Positions 1 to 9,645 of a stretch of DNA of 64,000 nucleotides are shown here, piece by piece (position 1 is the stretch's first letter; each line of letters opens with the position of its first letter). The stretch spans positions 3,161,486 to 3,225,485 of the forward strand of contig NW_006921540.1 in the NCBI RefSeq assembly GCF_000340215.1, written 5' to 3'. Below the pieces are notes generated by a model that did no database searches, had not been told where the DNA came from, and worked only from the letters and a program-made list of their open reading frames with translations. The stretch is from Pseudocercospora fijiensis CIRAD86 (Eukaryota > Ascomycota > Dothideomycetes > Mycosphaerellales > Mycosphaerellaceae). A program made the position numbers and the translations under genes.

Positions 1-460
1 CTTTTTACGGATTCTTTATTGTTAGCTATACTGCTAAGCTCTTTCTCAGCTCGCTTAGCTTATAGGTACTAATTATTAGTTAGATCTGATTTAGTACTAA
101 GTGCAGGGTAGCCCTATTTCGGTTATTAACTCTAGAGGTGCTACTTGATCTGTAGCTAGTGGAATTAGCTTCAAACTAGTATCTCTGTAATAACAATTCG
201 TCTATATTAGTTAGGACAGGTAAGCGTATGCGCCGGGCTTATAACCTATTGTAATTAAGCTAAGTAGAACAAGTTATTAATTAATTGACTATAGAATTAT
301 ATAGAGAAGAAGGGATTAAGTTCTGTCTACGCTAGATGCTACATATATCACTAGGAAATTAGCTCTTAGCACTTAGCAGTGCTAACTAATCTACAACAAA
401 AGATATATACTAAATTTAGTATATAAAGAAAAGTTAAAGGATTCTCCCGTAGAGCAGCTT
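1..460. repeat. RIP-degraded repeat DNA at window edge
   Basis: The stretch is rich in TA, CTAG and TTAG words and nearly free of CA/TG, with stops in all frames. This matches the texture of the identifiable transposons at 20.8-35.7 kb and 55.5-59.1 kb. No domain could be read, and the element continues beyond the left edge, so its class is unknown. Confidence 0.6.
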
Positions 461-856
461 CCTATAGGTAGGTAACACTCTATAGTAATACTTACCGCGG
501 AGATCCTTAAAGACGGATAAGGTCTTATAGTCGCTCGCCGAGACGAAAAGGTTCTCGCTTTCTGTGTTTCCGCTTTCGTAGAGGTCGCGTACGCCGCTCG
601 CCTCTTTAAAGTCGAGGCCGCTTATCTCCCGCCGTAATATTTCTCGATCTGCACTGCCTTTAGTATCGAAATCTTCGTTAAACTCGTCTAGATCTTCCTA
701 GGTAGCGCTTTCGCTACCTGCCTCTTTTTGAGGCCGGTTCAAATCTTACTTACCGCGGGCATTCTCAGAGGCGAAAGGGGCCTCTTGTTCGCTCGCGTTC
801 TCGGCGTATAGTGTAGAGGCTCGCTGATAGTCGTTGGTCATGTTACCGTTGGTCAT
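461..856 (-). pseudogene. RIP-damaged gene of unknown function
   Basis: Reading the minus strand from an ATG at 856 gives an open segment (856-754), a GTAAGT donor, a 36-nt spacer ending in CAG, then a longer acidic segment (717-496) in a matching phase. One in-frame TAG (from CAG or TGG) lies near the start of the second segment. A second GTAAGT donor at 495 and an AG before 461 would add a short tail that runs to a stop. The second segment is rich in Asp, Glu, Ser and Arg and contains DLDEFNEDFDTKG and DYKTLSVFKDLRG; I do not recognise a family. The amino-acid composition and phase match suggest genuine coding, but 34-36 nt is very short for fungal introns. It could be an accessory gene of a transposon lying to the left. 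Confidence 0.4.
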
Positions 857-905
857 TATGTTGCAAAGTTTGATGTTGCAGGAGCGGATAGTGTGGAGGT
901 TGGTA

Positions 906-1045
906 GTGTAGAGGTAACGGTGTAGAGGTAACGGTGTAGAGGTAACGGTGTAGAGGTTGATGCTGCAGACGTTGATGCTGCAGACGTTGATGCTGCAGAC
1001 GTTGATGCTCCAGACGTTGATGCTGCAGAGGTTGATGTTGCAAGA
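906..1045. repeat. Compound minisatellite (14-bp then 15-bp units)
   Basis: Three full 14-bp units (GTGTAGAGGTAACG) from 906 to 947 and a partial fourth pass directly into a 15-bp array (GTTGATGCTGCAGAC) of five units from 956 to 1030, the fourth with one G-to-C change, followed by a decayed sixth. Long open frames across this array simply reflect the 15-bp period and are not counted as genes. Confidence 0.85.
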
Positions 1046-1508
1046 AGTTGTCGTGGAGCTTGAAGTTGCAAGAAGTTGTTTCAGAAGTCGGAGGTGAAGT
1101 TTGCGCCGCTAGGTAGTGCCTTCCAATTTCCTGTTTTAGTGCCTTCCTATTTCGAAGTGAAGTCAATTTGTGAATATGTAAGTAAGCCTGCTCCTATAAG
1201 CCGGAGTCTCTAGCCGCTATAATTATGCTCCTCCAATACACGGCTCGACGGAACTTAGCATTTGCCAGTATAGCAGGTGTAGAGGACTTTTGGCGCCTTT
1301 GGGATCGGGCACAGCGCCACTCCGTCGTAGCGTTAATAGCAGCAACTTGGGCGGAGAGAAGTGGACACAGAATCAGAGGTTCTAACAGGGAGTGATTCCT
1401 TGTAGCTACTAGCTACGTGACACGTTATAGCGCGGTGTAGTCACCACCACTACCACCCATCCCTCCCATCCATCTATCCTCCCCTCCCATCATCCCCAAC
1501 CCCCCACC
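1046..1508. other. Intergenic, no gene seen
   Basis: No coding frame, RNA gene or repeat could be supported. The last 60 bases are CT-rich (CCACC/CCATCC runs) and lie just beyond the stop of the minus-strand F-box-like gene, so they are probably its 3' flank. Confidence 0.5.
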
Positions 1509-2192
1509 TCAAACACAATACAACAAATCGAACACCTCTCCCAACGTCGGATTCTTCCAATACCCCTTCACCTCATAATTATACAACCCCTCATTCCTCA
1601 GCGTCCCCACCACAAGCCCAGCATCCTCAAACAAATGCATTCGACGCCAAGATTGCCGTAGCAAACTTCTACCCGGACTCGAAATTCCCTCCTGTCTCTC
1701 ATACCACTCCCTCTCCGTCCGCCTCACAATAACCGTAATCCCAATAACTCCCCCAGTACCCTCGATCGCATACTCGTAATCAAAGTCGATCGCCATCTCC
1801 GAGTTGAAAAGGTCGAGGAGTTTGATATAACGGCCGTTATTGAAGAACGGACTGCGCTGCGAGTGTTTTGAGTCGGGTTGATACCGTTTGTAGAGAGCGC
1901 TGAAGTGCAGGGCACGTTGGAGGGATGGTGTTGAGGCGATGATGCTGTGGAAAGCTTTACTTGTGCGTTGGCTGAGAAGGAGGGTTTGAATGCCTTCGTA
2001 GCTTTCGAGATCGAGGTTTTTGAGGATTTGTTCGAGGAGTTCTGCGGTATTAGAGACGCGCGAGCCAGATGAGGGTTCTTTGACTGCGCTGGTACTTGAG
2101 CTGATGGTCGAGGAGGATAGTAATGTGCCTAAGTCTTTCATGGACGAAGACTTGTCGGCCTCGGTCGAGTCCATGATTTCGGAGTCTTTCAT
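1509..2192 (-). CDS. F-box-like protein
   Basis: A single-exon gene of 227 residues. Residues about 38-80 carry an F-box-like helical stretch (NTAELLEQILKNLDLESY, then a Leu/Ser-rich segment with QRTSKAFHSII), which in fungi usually recruits substrates to an SCF ubiquitin ligase through Skp1. The rest has no repeat domain I recognise; it resembles the many small F-box-like proteins of Dothideomycetes with a short leader, the box, then an unclassified C-terminal region containing several Trp/Tyr residues. The frame stays open upstream to 2402, but ATG 2192 is preferred because the upstream part is basic, low in conserved character and would begin from a non-ATG codon. Substrate and partner cannot be read from the sequence. 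F-box assignment is by pattern only. Confidence 0.6.
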   Translation of the reverse strand: MKDSEIMDSTEADKSSSMKDLGTLLSSSTISSSTSAVKEPSSGSRVSNTAELLEQILKNLDLESYEGIQTLLLSQRTSKAFHSIIASTPSLQRALHFSALYKRYQPDSKHSQRSPFFNNGRYIKLLDLFNSEMAIDFDYEYAIEGTGGVIGITVIVRRTEREWYERQEGISSPGRSLLRQSWRRMHLFEDAGLVVGTLRNEGLYNYEVKGYWKNPTLGEVFDLLYCV

Positions 2193-2494
2193 AGTGATTG
2201 TTGTGTTTATGGCGAACTTGCGATGTTGTTGGATGGAAGCAGGATGTCGAAGTCGCGAGCTGTAAATTTGTAGTTGCCAAGAAACGGCTTCTTGCATATG
2301 AAACCTGTGGGAGCGATGGCACGTGCTGCGAGTGCTAAAACGCGGACTGCCCTGCAGTGACGAGGGGGAAAGTCGCGACGACAAAGAAAATGGGTGAAAC
2401 ACGAAACATCTTGTAGCGAAAGTAGCTCAATACGAACACGCTAGAATCGCAGCATCAAAGGAAAGGAACACACCTACTCCAAGTCTCACCAAAA

Positions 2495-3718
2495 TCACCG
2501 CCTCTCAGCAAACGGCCAAGGCGCAGAACCCCTCTTCTCCTGCTCCCCGTTACTCGTCCCCAAATGTCTAATCCTCGGCAACTCATGACTTTCCTTTTCC
2601 CTCTCCATCTCCATCTCCTTCTCCCTCACCCCCCGATCCTTAACTCCAGGCAAACGCTCTCCTACAAGGAAAAGCAAAACCCAAAGTCCCAAATCAACAA
2701 GCACAAGAATCGTCGTCGCCCAGGTCAAAGCAATGAACTTGCCCCCTTTGTTCGCCCGAATGCCGATCCCATCTCCCAAGAAGTTGAGAACTGCCGCAGA
2801 ACCGATGGCGATGCCGTGAGAGGATACGGAAGCTAGAGCCAGAAAGCCGAGGGCCGGGAGACAGAAGATTACGTTGGCGATGACCTTCTTTCGAGAGAAG
2901 GAGATGACGGACCAAATGCTGAGGAGGAGGGCGAGGCCGAGACATATGATTGCGATGTAATAAAGGACCCGAATGAAAATGAGCGGGTTGAGGTCGGAAT
3001 GTTGGTCGCAAGATGTAATCACCTTCTCCGTACCATTTGGCGGGGGAGCTGAGACACCGATCGTAACGTTGGTACCGTTGGGCATCACAAATTCTCCGGA
3101 ACAAGTGGTACGGAGATGAATGGCGTAGAAATCGCTGAGATCCATTTCTTCGATGAAGTCCATGTATGTGTCGTTGATGGCTTCGACGACGGAGGTTTGG
3201 GCAGAGTTCAGGGCCGAAGAGATTTTGCTGACGGCTAGGGCTTCGATAGAATTGATGCCGGATTCTACGCCTGAGGCGATGGCGGTGGCTTTGGATTGGA
3301 TGGCGGATTGGGCTGAGGTGATTTTGCCGCCTGCTTCGGATTTGAGCGATGCTACGCCTTCGGTTAGATCACCGACCAGGGAGTCGATGTCGCGAGCCAT
3401 GAGGGCAATGTCGAGTTCTGGCGCGAGTGTGATTTCTGCTCGTGGAACGAGGGTGACTGGTGTCGGGAATGCTTCGACATCGACAGGGAGAGAGCGCTTG
3501 CTGACGATCTTGGTAATGTTGAAGCCCATGATCTTGTCGTCGATCTTGTTGACGGCGTTCTGTCCGATGCGGGAGACGTTGAGTGTGAAGACTGCATAGT
3601 CGTCCATCATGCCCGGTTTGTTTCCAGCAAAGACGCAGAGGAAGGTGAGTACGAAAGCCGTCAAGGTCACCAGGACCGGAAGGATGGCGTATGGCTGGAA
3701 TTGGCGTGGTCGCGCCAT
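2495..3718 (-). CDS. SUR7/PalI family membrane protein
   Basis: 407 residues, one exon, starting at ATG 3718 (MARPRQFQPYAILPVL). Family members are four-pass plasma-membrane proteins of eisosomes (Sur7) or of the ambient-pH signalling path (PalI/Rim9). A first membrane helix follows the start directly (about residues 10-30); a long extracellular region follows, with an Ala/Ser-rich amphipathic stretch (about 110-170) and a short motif TTCSGEF with a second Cys further on (SCDQH), the Cys pair typical of the family's outer loop; three more helices then lie at roughly 255-360. The tail is strongly charged (Arg/Glu-rich) and cytosolic. The open frame extends upstream to 4138, but that part lacks a proper ATG and family character. 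Sur7 and PalI subtypes cannot be separated with certainty; the long loop fits Sur7-like members better. Confidence 0.8.
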   Translation of the reverse strand: MARPRQFQPYAILPVLVTLTAFVLTFLCVFAGNKPGMMDDYAVFTLNVSRIGQNAVNKIDDKIMGFNITKIVSKRSLPVDVEAFPTPVTLVPRAEITLAPELDIALMARDIDSLVGDLTEGVASLKSEAGGKITSAQSAIQSKATAIASGVESGINSIEALAVSKISSALNSAQTSVVEAINDTYMDFIEEMDLSDFYAIHLRTTCSGEFVMPNGTNVTIGVSAPPPNGTEKVITSCDQHSDLNPLIFIRVLYYIAIICLGLALLLSIWSVISFSRKKVIANVIFCLPALGFLALASVSSHGIAIGSAAVLNFLGDGIGIRANKGGKFIALTWATTILVLVDLGLWVLLFLVGERLPGVKDRGVREKEMEMEREKESHELPRIRHLGTSNGEQEKRGSAPWPFAERR

Positions 3719-4368
3719 GTTGTTGGTATGGCTGCTGGAGTTATGGGCGGTCGTATGTATTTCTGTTTGGGTGGTGTTAACTCTTGCCAGCAAGAGGTTA
3801 AGGAATAAACAAGAAGGGTAAAAGAAATTCGTTATCGTGACAGTGAAGGTGTCGAAAAGGGACAGGGAAGAGAGAAAGTCACTTGGAGGCGGCAGTGAAT
3901 AGAGGTCTAGCGACTGTTGTGTCGCGACAATGGATCTACTCGCCGAAATTGGTGGCAGACTATTCATAGACATGACGACGACAGCGAGACAAAGACTCCA
4001 TACGCGAGACTCAACCGAGAGGCCTTTGTTCGCACTCATGTGGTCGCCGTCGCGTGTCTGCTGGCGCTGGCGCTGCCGCTGGATGTGTGTCGCGTTTAGT
4101 GGTGCGTTTAGTAGTCGCTGTCCTAGCCGCTGTGCCAAGCCTTTTCGCGCTTGCTGTGAAAGCCAATCAGCCCACGTGCATCTCTGAAAGCTGCGACATC
4201 CATGATCATACTGCTCCTGAGTCTTGGCGTGTCAACCATGCAGTAGCCATTCCAAGCTGCTGAACATTTCCGCTCTCTGCTCTACATAAGTCTTGTACAG
4301 AAGCGACATGCATCGTTCGCAGACTACACTTCCACTCATGACACGGCCTCTGATCAAGTTCCGCAAGT
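3719..4368. promoter_or_regulatory. Intergenic: Sur7-like promoter and CCT1 3' flank
   Basis: About 650 bases between two minus-strand genes. The part next to 3718 should hold the Sur7-like gene's promoter and 5' UTR. No TATA box or known operator stands out. Open frames here are short and unconvincing. Confidence 0.4.
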
Positions 4369-6144
4369 CTAGTGACCATGTCCGTCGTCGCCAGGATCGC
4401 CTCTCTGCTCCGGATCCAGCTTGATCAACGTGTCAATTCTCATAATCGCAACACATGCTTCCACAGCAGACTTGAGCTGCTTGACTTTCGACATGGAAGG
4501 CTCGAGCACGCCTGCCTTGACGCAATCGTGCACTTTGCCCTTGGAGAGGTCAAGTCCGTAATTCTTGTAGCCCTTTGCCTTCGCCAGAGCCTTGGCGTCG
4601 GCATCAAGTGCTTGTTGTGTTTTGGTCTGAGCGGGCGTGGGCGCGCCGTTTGCAGGAGCTGGTGCATGTGCCGATGCGGGCTCTGCCGAGCGTTGCGACA
4701 GCGCATGCCGTGATCGCAGCTGTGCCACCAGTTCTGACGAGTCTTTTGCAGCGTTGACCGCAAGTGTGCTTGGAATGACGAGCAAGGAAGCAGCAAATGC
4801 ACCGATGGCGAGCTGTTCTCGTGAGCCCACTGATGTCGCCCACTCCTCGAGGTAGATGTGCAAGGCGGTCTCAACAGCACCACCACCTGGCACGATGCGT
4901 CCGGACTCAAGCGTGCGCTTGACGGCAGAGAGCGAATCGTGTACAGAGCGCTCCATCTCGTCCAGAGAGTACTCGTTGGGACCTCGTAGGATGATGGATG
5001 CTGCGGTATGCACCTTGGGACCCTTCACAAGAATGCACTCGTCGTCCGATATCCTCTCTTGCACAACCTCCTTCGCCTCACCGAGCGCCTTGGGGTCGAA
5101 CACCTCATCACCCGTGTTGATGTCTGCGAGCGTCGAGATCATTGTAGCCCCGGTCGCCTTTTCTATCCGCCTCAAATCCTCCTTCTTACACCTCCTCACT
5201 GCCATCGCTCCCTTCTCCACGAAATGCTTCAAGCACAAGTCGTCGATACCCTTGGTTGTGAAGATCACGTTCGCGCCTGCCTTCAAGATCATCTCCACTC
5301 TTTCCACCACCAAGCTGCTCTCACGCTCCCGAATCTTCTCCAACTGTGCTGGATCGTCAATTACCACATTCACGCCCATCTTCATGCGCTCTTTCTGCAG
5401 ATTCATATCCAGCACCGCAATCTTGGCATCTGTGATTCTCGTCTTCATCGCTTGGCTGGCAACAGTGCAATTCAAAGCATAGCCTTTTACTAGCATCGAC
5501 TCTGTAGCGCTCTTTCCGTGCGATTTGAGCACGTTCACTGCCTTGACTGGGTATCTGACCTCATTTCTGGCATTGGTGGTCTTCACGCTTGTGATGGCAT
5601 CCACGACCATGTTCGCAAAGAAGTCTGAATCGGCACCAATGATCTTGGAGCTCATCGACGTCTTCGCGATGTTGATCAAGCTCTCCCGTCCGAGTGTCTC
5701 CACCTTTGTGCTCACGTTCTCGTTCATATATCGCACAGCTTCTCGGAGTGCTAATCGGTACCCGGTGATAATGGTGGTAGGGTGTATGCGCATCTTCATA
5801 AGCTCGTTTCCGCGGCGTAGCAGTTCAGCAGCGATGAGGACCACACTCGTCGTGCCATCTCCAACTTCCTTATCTTGCTGTTGGGCCAGGTCGACGAGGA
5901 TCTTGCCAGCTGGGTGCTCGACGTTGAGGAGTGAGAGGATGGTAGCCCCGTCGTTGGTGACTGTCACATCACCAATGTCGTCCACCATCATCTTGTCCAG
6001 TCCTGACGGGCCGAACGAAGACTTGACGATGTTCGCAATGGCTTGGGTGGCGAGGACATTTTGGTCGCGAATATCGCTGCCACTGATCTTTTGCCCTCCT
6101 AGGAACAGAGTGCCGTTGCGGCCTTGCCCAAAGATGCCTGCCAT
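4369..6144 (-). CDS. CCT1: T-complex protein 1 subunit alpha (CCT1)
   Basis: 591 residues without introns. This is one of eight subunits of the cytosolic group II chaperonin TRiC/CCT, which folds actin, tubulin and other proteins with ATP. Diagnostic motifs are present: the N-terminal nucleotide region ([26 protein letters not shown] at about 43-72), [15 protein letters not shown] at about 94, and [11 protein letters not shown] in the second equatorial part; the C-terminus [17 protein letters not shown] and [12 protein letters not shown] is typical for the alpha subunit. The usual length is about 550-570; the extra residues come from an Ala/Pro/Thr-rich insertion at about residues 480-520 in the second equatorial region. 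ATG 6144 ([11 protein letters not shown]) agrees with the family start. A housekeeping gene, so likely constitutive. Confidence 0.97.
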   Translation of the reverse strand: MAGIFGQGRNGTLFLGGQKISGSDIRDQNVLATQAIANIVKSSFGPSGLDKMMVDDIGDVTVTNDGATILSLLNVEHPAGKILVDLAQQQDKEVGDGTTSVVLIAAELLRRGNELMKMRIHPTTIITGYRLALREAVRYMNENVSTKVETLGRESLINIAKTSMSSKIIGADSDFFANMVVDAITSVKTTNARNEVRYPVKAVNVLKSHGKSATESMLVKGYALNCTVASQAMKTRITDAKIAVLDMNLQKERMKMGVNVVIDDPAQLEKIRERESSLVVERVEMILKAGANVIFTTKGIDDLCLKHFVEKGAMAVRRCKKEDLRRIEKATGATMISTLADINTGDEVFDPKALGEAKEVVQERISDDECILVKGPKVHTAASIILRGPNEYSLDEMERSVHDSLSAVKRTLESGRIVPGGGAVETALHIYLEEWATSVGSREQLAIGAFAASLLVIPSTLAVNAAKDSSELVAQLRSRHALSQRSAEPASAHAPAPANGAPTPAQTKTQQALDADAKALAKAKGYKNYGLDLSKGKVHDCVKAGVLEPSMSKVKQLKSAVEACVAIMRIDTLIKLDPEQRGDPGDDGHGH

Positions 6145-6844
6145 GGCCGGCTGTGCGCGGTTGGGAGCTTTTCAGCAATTGTCAGATTTGTGTGGGGATT
6201 CGGAGCGCCTCTCGATGCGGTTTGCGGTCGGGATATGGAGATGATATTGTGTTGTTGCTGGCAGTGATTCTGCTTGTTTCTATGTGGCCTGGAAATTTGT
6301 GAGGAGCCGCGTCGAGCTTCGAAACGCGAACTTGATGTTCAACTGGTCCCGCTCCCAGCATTTTTCAGCACGGCTGGTCAAGAGCCTGCCCATACTGCAC
6401 TGCACTGCATACGGGAGAACTCTCACTTCCACATTGGCACCCTGGTACTCTTCATGGCTGTCCAGACCTCTCGTGAAGAGCGCACTTTCACATTTCCAGT
6501 TGTCGGCAGAGGAGATCTCAGGCACATTCGAAGGCACAACCGACGAAAATACTCCTCAGGTCCTAGTCATCGCCACTGCTGGCATTGCTCAAGATCACGC
6601 AAACAAACCAAGATCTTTTTGCGGACATATTGACATGATGTTCTAGTTGAGAGAAGGATAATGCCGCCAGAAAGAGGCGCTACACCTGACTTCAAGCAAA
6701 ATTTCCATCGTTTTCGACCAAAGCTTCACTCAAAAATGCAAAAAGGAAAGATCTGAGTGCAGACACTTGATCAAGACCGACCAATATCCCTCCGTCGAGA
6801 TTTCCAGTATGACTTTGCAGGAGGAGCCTCTCAGGAGCTCTGAA
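6145..6844. other. Intergenic region upstream of CCT1
   Basis: The 100-200 bases next to 6144 should contain the CCT1 promoter. Two overlapping frames of about 120 codons (6274-6646) exist on the plus strand, but neither has a recognisable domain nor an ATG-supported family start, so no gene is called. The right side leads into the amino-acid-transporter relic. Confidence 0.45.
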
Positions 6845-7345
6845 AATGGCATGGTGTTCAAAGTGATTGGGCTGATCATTTGCATGACTTGCACACTTCC
6901 GCGGACCCTCAAATCGCATTCATGGCTCTCCTTGACCTCATACTGTTGCATTATCACGGCCACAATGATTGCACTGATTGCTATGGCTGTAGACAAACCA
7001 GGCAAAGGAACTGTATATGTCGCGCTACCTTCGGCTATCACAGACTTCGCGGACTGGAGTCTGGATATTAACAACGTTTTGGTATCGTTCACTGCATCTC
7101 TCGCTTATGGAGGAGATAGAGCGGTCACTAGACTTTCCGAAAGCACTTGTGGCCACGAATATCAACATGTTCAGTATGTATATTACTGTCGGACTCGTTA
7201 TATACTGGTATGCCGGCCAAGATGTGGCTTCACCTGCTCTTGGTCTCAGTAGGACCGTTAAATTGGAAGCTGGCCTACGGTATCGCGACTCCGACCATCG
7301 TCGTTGCTGGAGTTGTTGCGGCATATCCTGCGTGCAAGAATATGC
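6845..7345 (+). pseudogene. Amino acid transporter (Aa_trans family) relic
   Basis: Fragments in three frames read together as the middle of a fungal Aa_trans/MTR-type amino acid permease: frame 2 has VFKVIGLIICMTCTLPRTLK and a following membrane helix; frame 3 has LDFPKALVATNINMFSMYI and VIYWYAGQDVASPALG; frame 1 has KLAYGIATPTIVVAGVVAA with PACK. These are in the right order for the family, but the frame shifts near 7108 and again near 7250, and both the N-terminal helices and everything after the PACK segment are missing. An intact protein would have 11 helices and about 450 residues. The gene is therefore 5'- and 3'-truncated and dead. Its neighbour downstream is also broken. Confidence 0.75.
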
Positions 7346-7359
7346 ATCGCTTCTCCTAG

Positions 7360-8074
7360 GCAACCGAGGACAGTGGGCAAGCTATTACCCTCCACGGCTT
7401 ATACATCCTTTGCCGCTATTGCGCTGAAAAATGGCTGGCTTCTTCCAATACTTGCCCGCAGTGCCGCGTGGTCCTCTTCTAGGAGCCCTCAAGTGATGGC
7501 ATTGCAGAAGCTGCGAATGCCCTTGAAGCAGCAGCAGATACGATTGCGGCGGCACACCAACATGTTGACTCGTTGATGCTGCAAGAGCAATCCGAGGTCC
7601 TCTACCTAAAGGTGCGACATCTCGAGGGCGATCCTTTTGCGCAGGACTATATCGCACTCTCGCACTTAACGCCGTTCATAATGAACGGGCTGCGCAATCG
7701 GGAAGCGGCCTACGCATCTCACAAGGTGCTCGTGGACTACAAGTATGCTCAGTATAGCCCAGCATTCCCGCCAATACGCGAGATCGGCCCTCTGCCGCCA
7801 CACGGACGCGTAGTCACCGAATCGGTACTGGTTGATGTTTGGGCGTGGTGGGCCAACCGCTACCACAGTACGCTGGGTAAGATCTTTGAATAGGTTCTTC
7901 CGAATCCTCTGCTAACTCCGAATAGCTTACGGCTGGATCGACAGGAGACACCAACCTGTGGCCATAAAGATTTTCCTTGGCCTCTTGCGTCGCGCAATCA
8001 TCGCAATCATACCGCAGGCCGACACGGCCACCATATCTAAGCTCACAACGCTACTGCTGAAGCAGCTCAATTGA
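7360..8074 (+). pseudogene. RING-finger protein relic
   Basis: One frame reads the second half of a RING finger (CRYCAEKWLASSNTCPQCR, at about 7410-7465), the fold found in many E3 ubiquitin ligases, followed by TAG at about 7479 and then an open region of about 135 codons in the same frame. An intron with GTAAGA donor, CTAAC branch and TAG acceptor (7876-7925) joins it in phase to a further 49 codons ending at TGA 8074. The first half of the RING (the leading Cys and Cys-His pairs) is absent or degenerate, and the stop separates the RING from the rest. Another possibility is that the open region from ATG near 7576 is still expressed as a shorter protein with no RING. Its function cannot be told. 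The preceding transporter relic runs directly into it. Confidence 0.5.
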
Positions 8075-8816
8075 GCACTAATAGCGCACTCGAGGGCTTC
8101 AGCGAAGAAGGCTACGCGCTGTGGAAACAACGCCGCAAGCAGCTGTGGATACACTCGACGCTAAACAAATATAGACACGCCGTCTCACAGCTTAGTACAG
8201 TCACAAGTACACGGTGCCGCAACTGCGCGCAGCCATCAAAAACCGCCTTGGCTATGACCCACAAAAATCAAAAGACTAAGGAATACTATGTCAACGTGAT
8301 GATCTAGGCGGACTATACGATCTTCCGATTTCTCGACTCGATCAACGGGGAGCTACAACCACAGGCGGCAACGATCAAAACATGTCCTCAGTGGCATATC
8401 CATCTGTCTCATATGCAGTTTGCCGTGAAGGATGCGTCGGTCATAGAGTCGGTAACTGTGGTCGCTGGATTCGCACCACAATGCTTACGCCAGTCGCATA
8501 GAGGCATGATTGTGACGTGTAGAGTGGGAATGCATATCAAAGTCTTCCTTTATATGTTTATTCTTCTATAAATACGAATACTTGTAAAGCAAAATACAAG
8601 CCTTAGACTACGACTATCGACTGCGGATTGAATTATGCTCTAATTATAATGCAAAAAGAATCATTGCTTGTCATATAGATCGTTCTTACATGAAAGCTTT
8701 TCTAGGACAAAAAGCAACACTCTGTCATCGGGTGGAATTGGAGTTGGAGCCAAAAGACAAAAAAATTTAAGGACGTATGCGGACATTGTCACATCACCCT
8801 GAGCGCACTCAGATGA
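8075..8816. other. Intergenic, degenerate
   Basis: An in-frame stretch (8080-8307) with coding-like composition follows the RING relic but lacks a start or known domain; it may be a further piece of the same decayed locus. From about 8520 the DNA is AT-rich and non-coding. Confidence 0.35.
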
Positions 8817-8890
8817 TACTGCCCGCCGGACTTGAACCGGCGACCTTCAGTGTGTTAGACTGACGTGATAACCAACTACACCAGGGCAGC
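8817..8890 (-). tRNA. tRNA-Val (anticodon AAC)
   Basis: The minus strand folds as a complete 74-nt tRNA: acceptor GCTGCCC paired with GGGCAGT (one G-U at the tip), T8-G9, a D arm GTG...CAC around TAGTTGGTTAT, an anticodon arm TCAGT/ACTGA closing the loop CTAACAC (anticodon AAC), and a T arm GCCGG/CCGGC around TTCAAGT. The discriminator base is A. No intron is present. AAC reads GUU and, as inosine-modified IAC, GUC/GUA valine codons. Confidence 0.95.
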
Positions 8891-9645
8891 CGCTGATTGG
8901 ATGGTAGCGTGACGGTCCTGATGATATGTAATGCACAGTATTTGGTGGGCGTGGTAGTGGGCATGAATCTCGCTCTGAGCTTGTTTGTGAGCTGTCAAGG
9001 CTTTTCGCGAATCGGAAGTTCTGTTCAAAGGCGTAATGAATCTCTGGTCTTTGACGTCGCGGAGAGCTGTCAGCTGCTGGGTTGCTCAAGTCCGAAAGGT
9101 GAAGTGTGGTGCGGTACGCCCACCAGGCTTGGCATTTCCCAATTAGAAAGGTGACCCGGATCGTCTCAGACTCCATCCGAGTCCTTGCTAGGTATCATCT
9201 CCTACCACCTGCATAGTCTCTGCATCGGATCCTCATGTAAGACAAAAGTGTGGTAAAAGCCTGCAAGAATCATACATATGCGGATGCTCATACGTTCTAT
9301 GTCAGACTGGACCGAAAATCTAAGATACAGAAGTGTAAGAGGCAAACGAACAACTCTAAACAAACTCCGACCGTAATCATGCTAACTCTTTCGCTTTTCC
9401 CTGTCAGAAGCTCTGCGGATGTCTTGGGTTGGCGAAACCAAGGCTCCCACAGCAAAGCCAAGCCGTGAGGCACTCTCACATCTTTAGCCTGCGCTCGGCA
9501 AGCTCGCAACCCGACACTGTCAAGTGCTAGACCTACGCGGAGCAGCTAAAACAACGAACCAGCATTGCAGCCTTCCTGCCGTGATTTTTGGCGAGCAGTC
9601 TGCGAAGTGCTCTGGAGCGAACTGTGAAATGGGAGATGTGCAGCT
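8891..9645. other. Intergenic, nothing recognised
   Basis: Only short open frames without family character. The tRNA's upstream control lies internally (A and B boxes), so no external promoter is expected here. Confidence 0.4.

Noticed and set aside
1..12. A 12-base match between the window start (CTTTTTACGGA) and 55496
   Set aside because: Too short to indicate shared elements in TA-rich DNA of this size.
843..1166. Open frames of 71-107 codons across the minisatellite
   Set aside because: They arise from the 15-bp repeat, which lacks stops in several frames. There is no domain, and they contradict the better candidate frame ending at 461-856.
6274..6646. Two overlapping plus-strand frames of about 120 codons upstream of CCT1
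   Set aside because: No recognisable domain, and each frame is as good as the other; likely chance openings.
8817..8890. tRNA-Val as an integration site for nearby relics
   Set aside because: No repeat of the tRNA end or integrase-like gene lies beside it; relics are decayed host-type genes.
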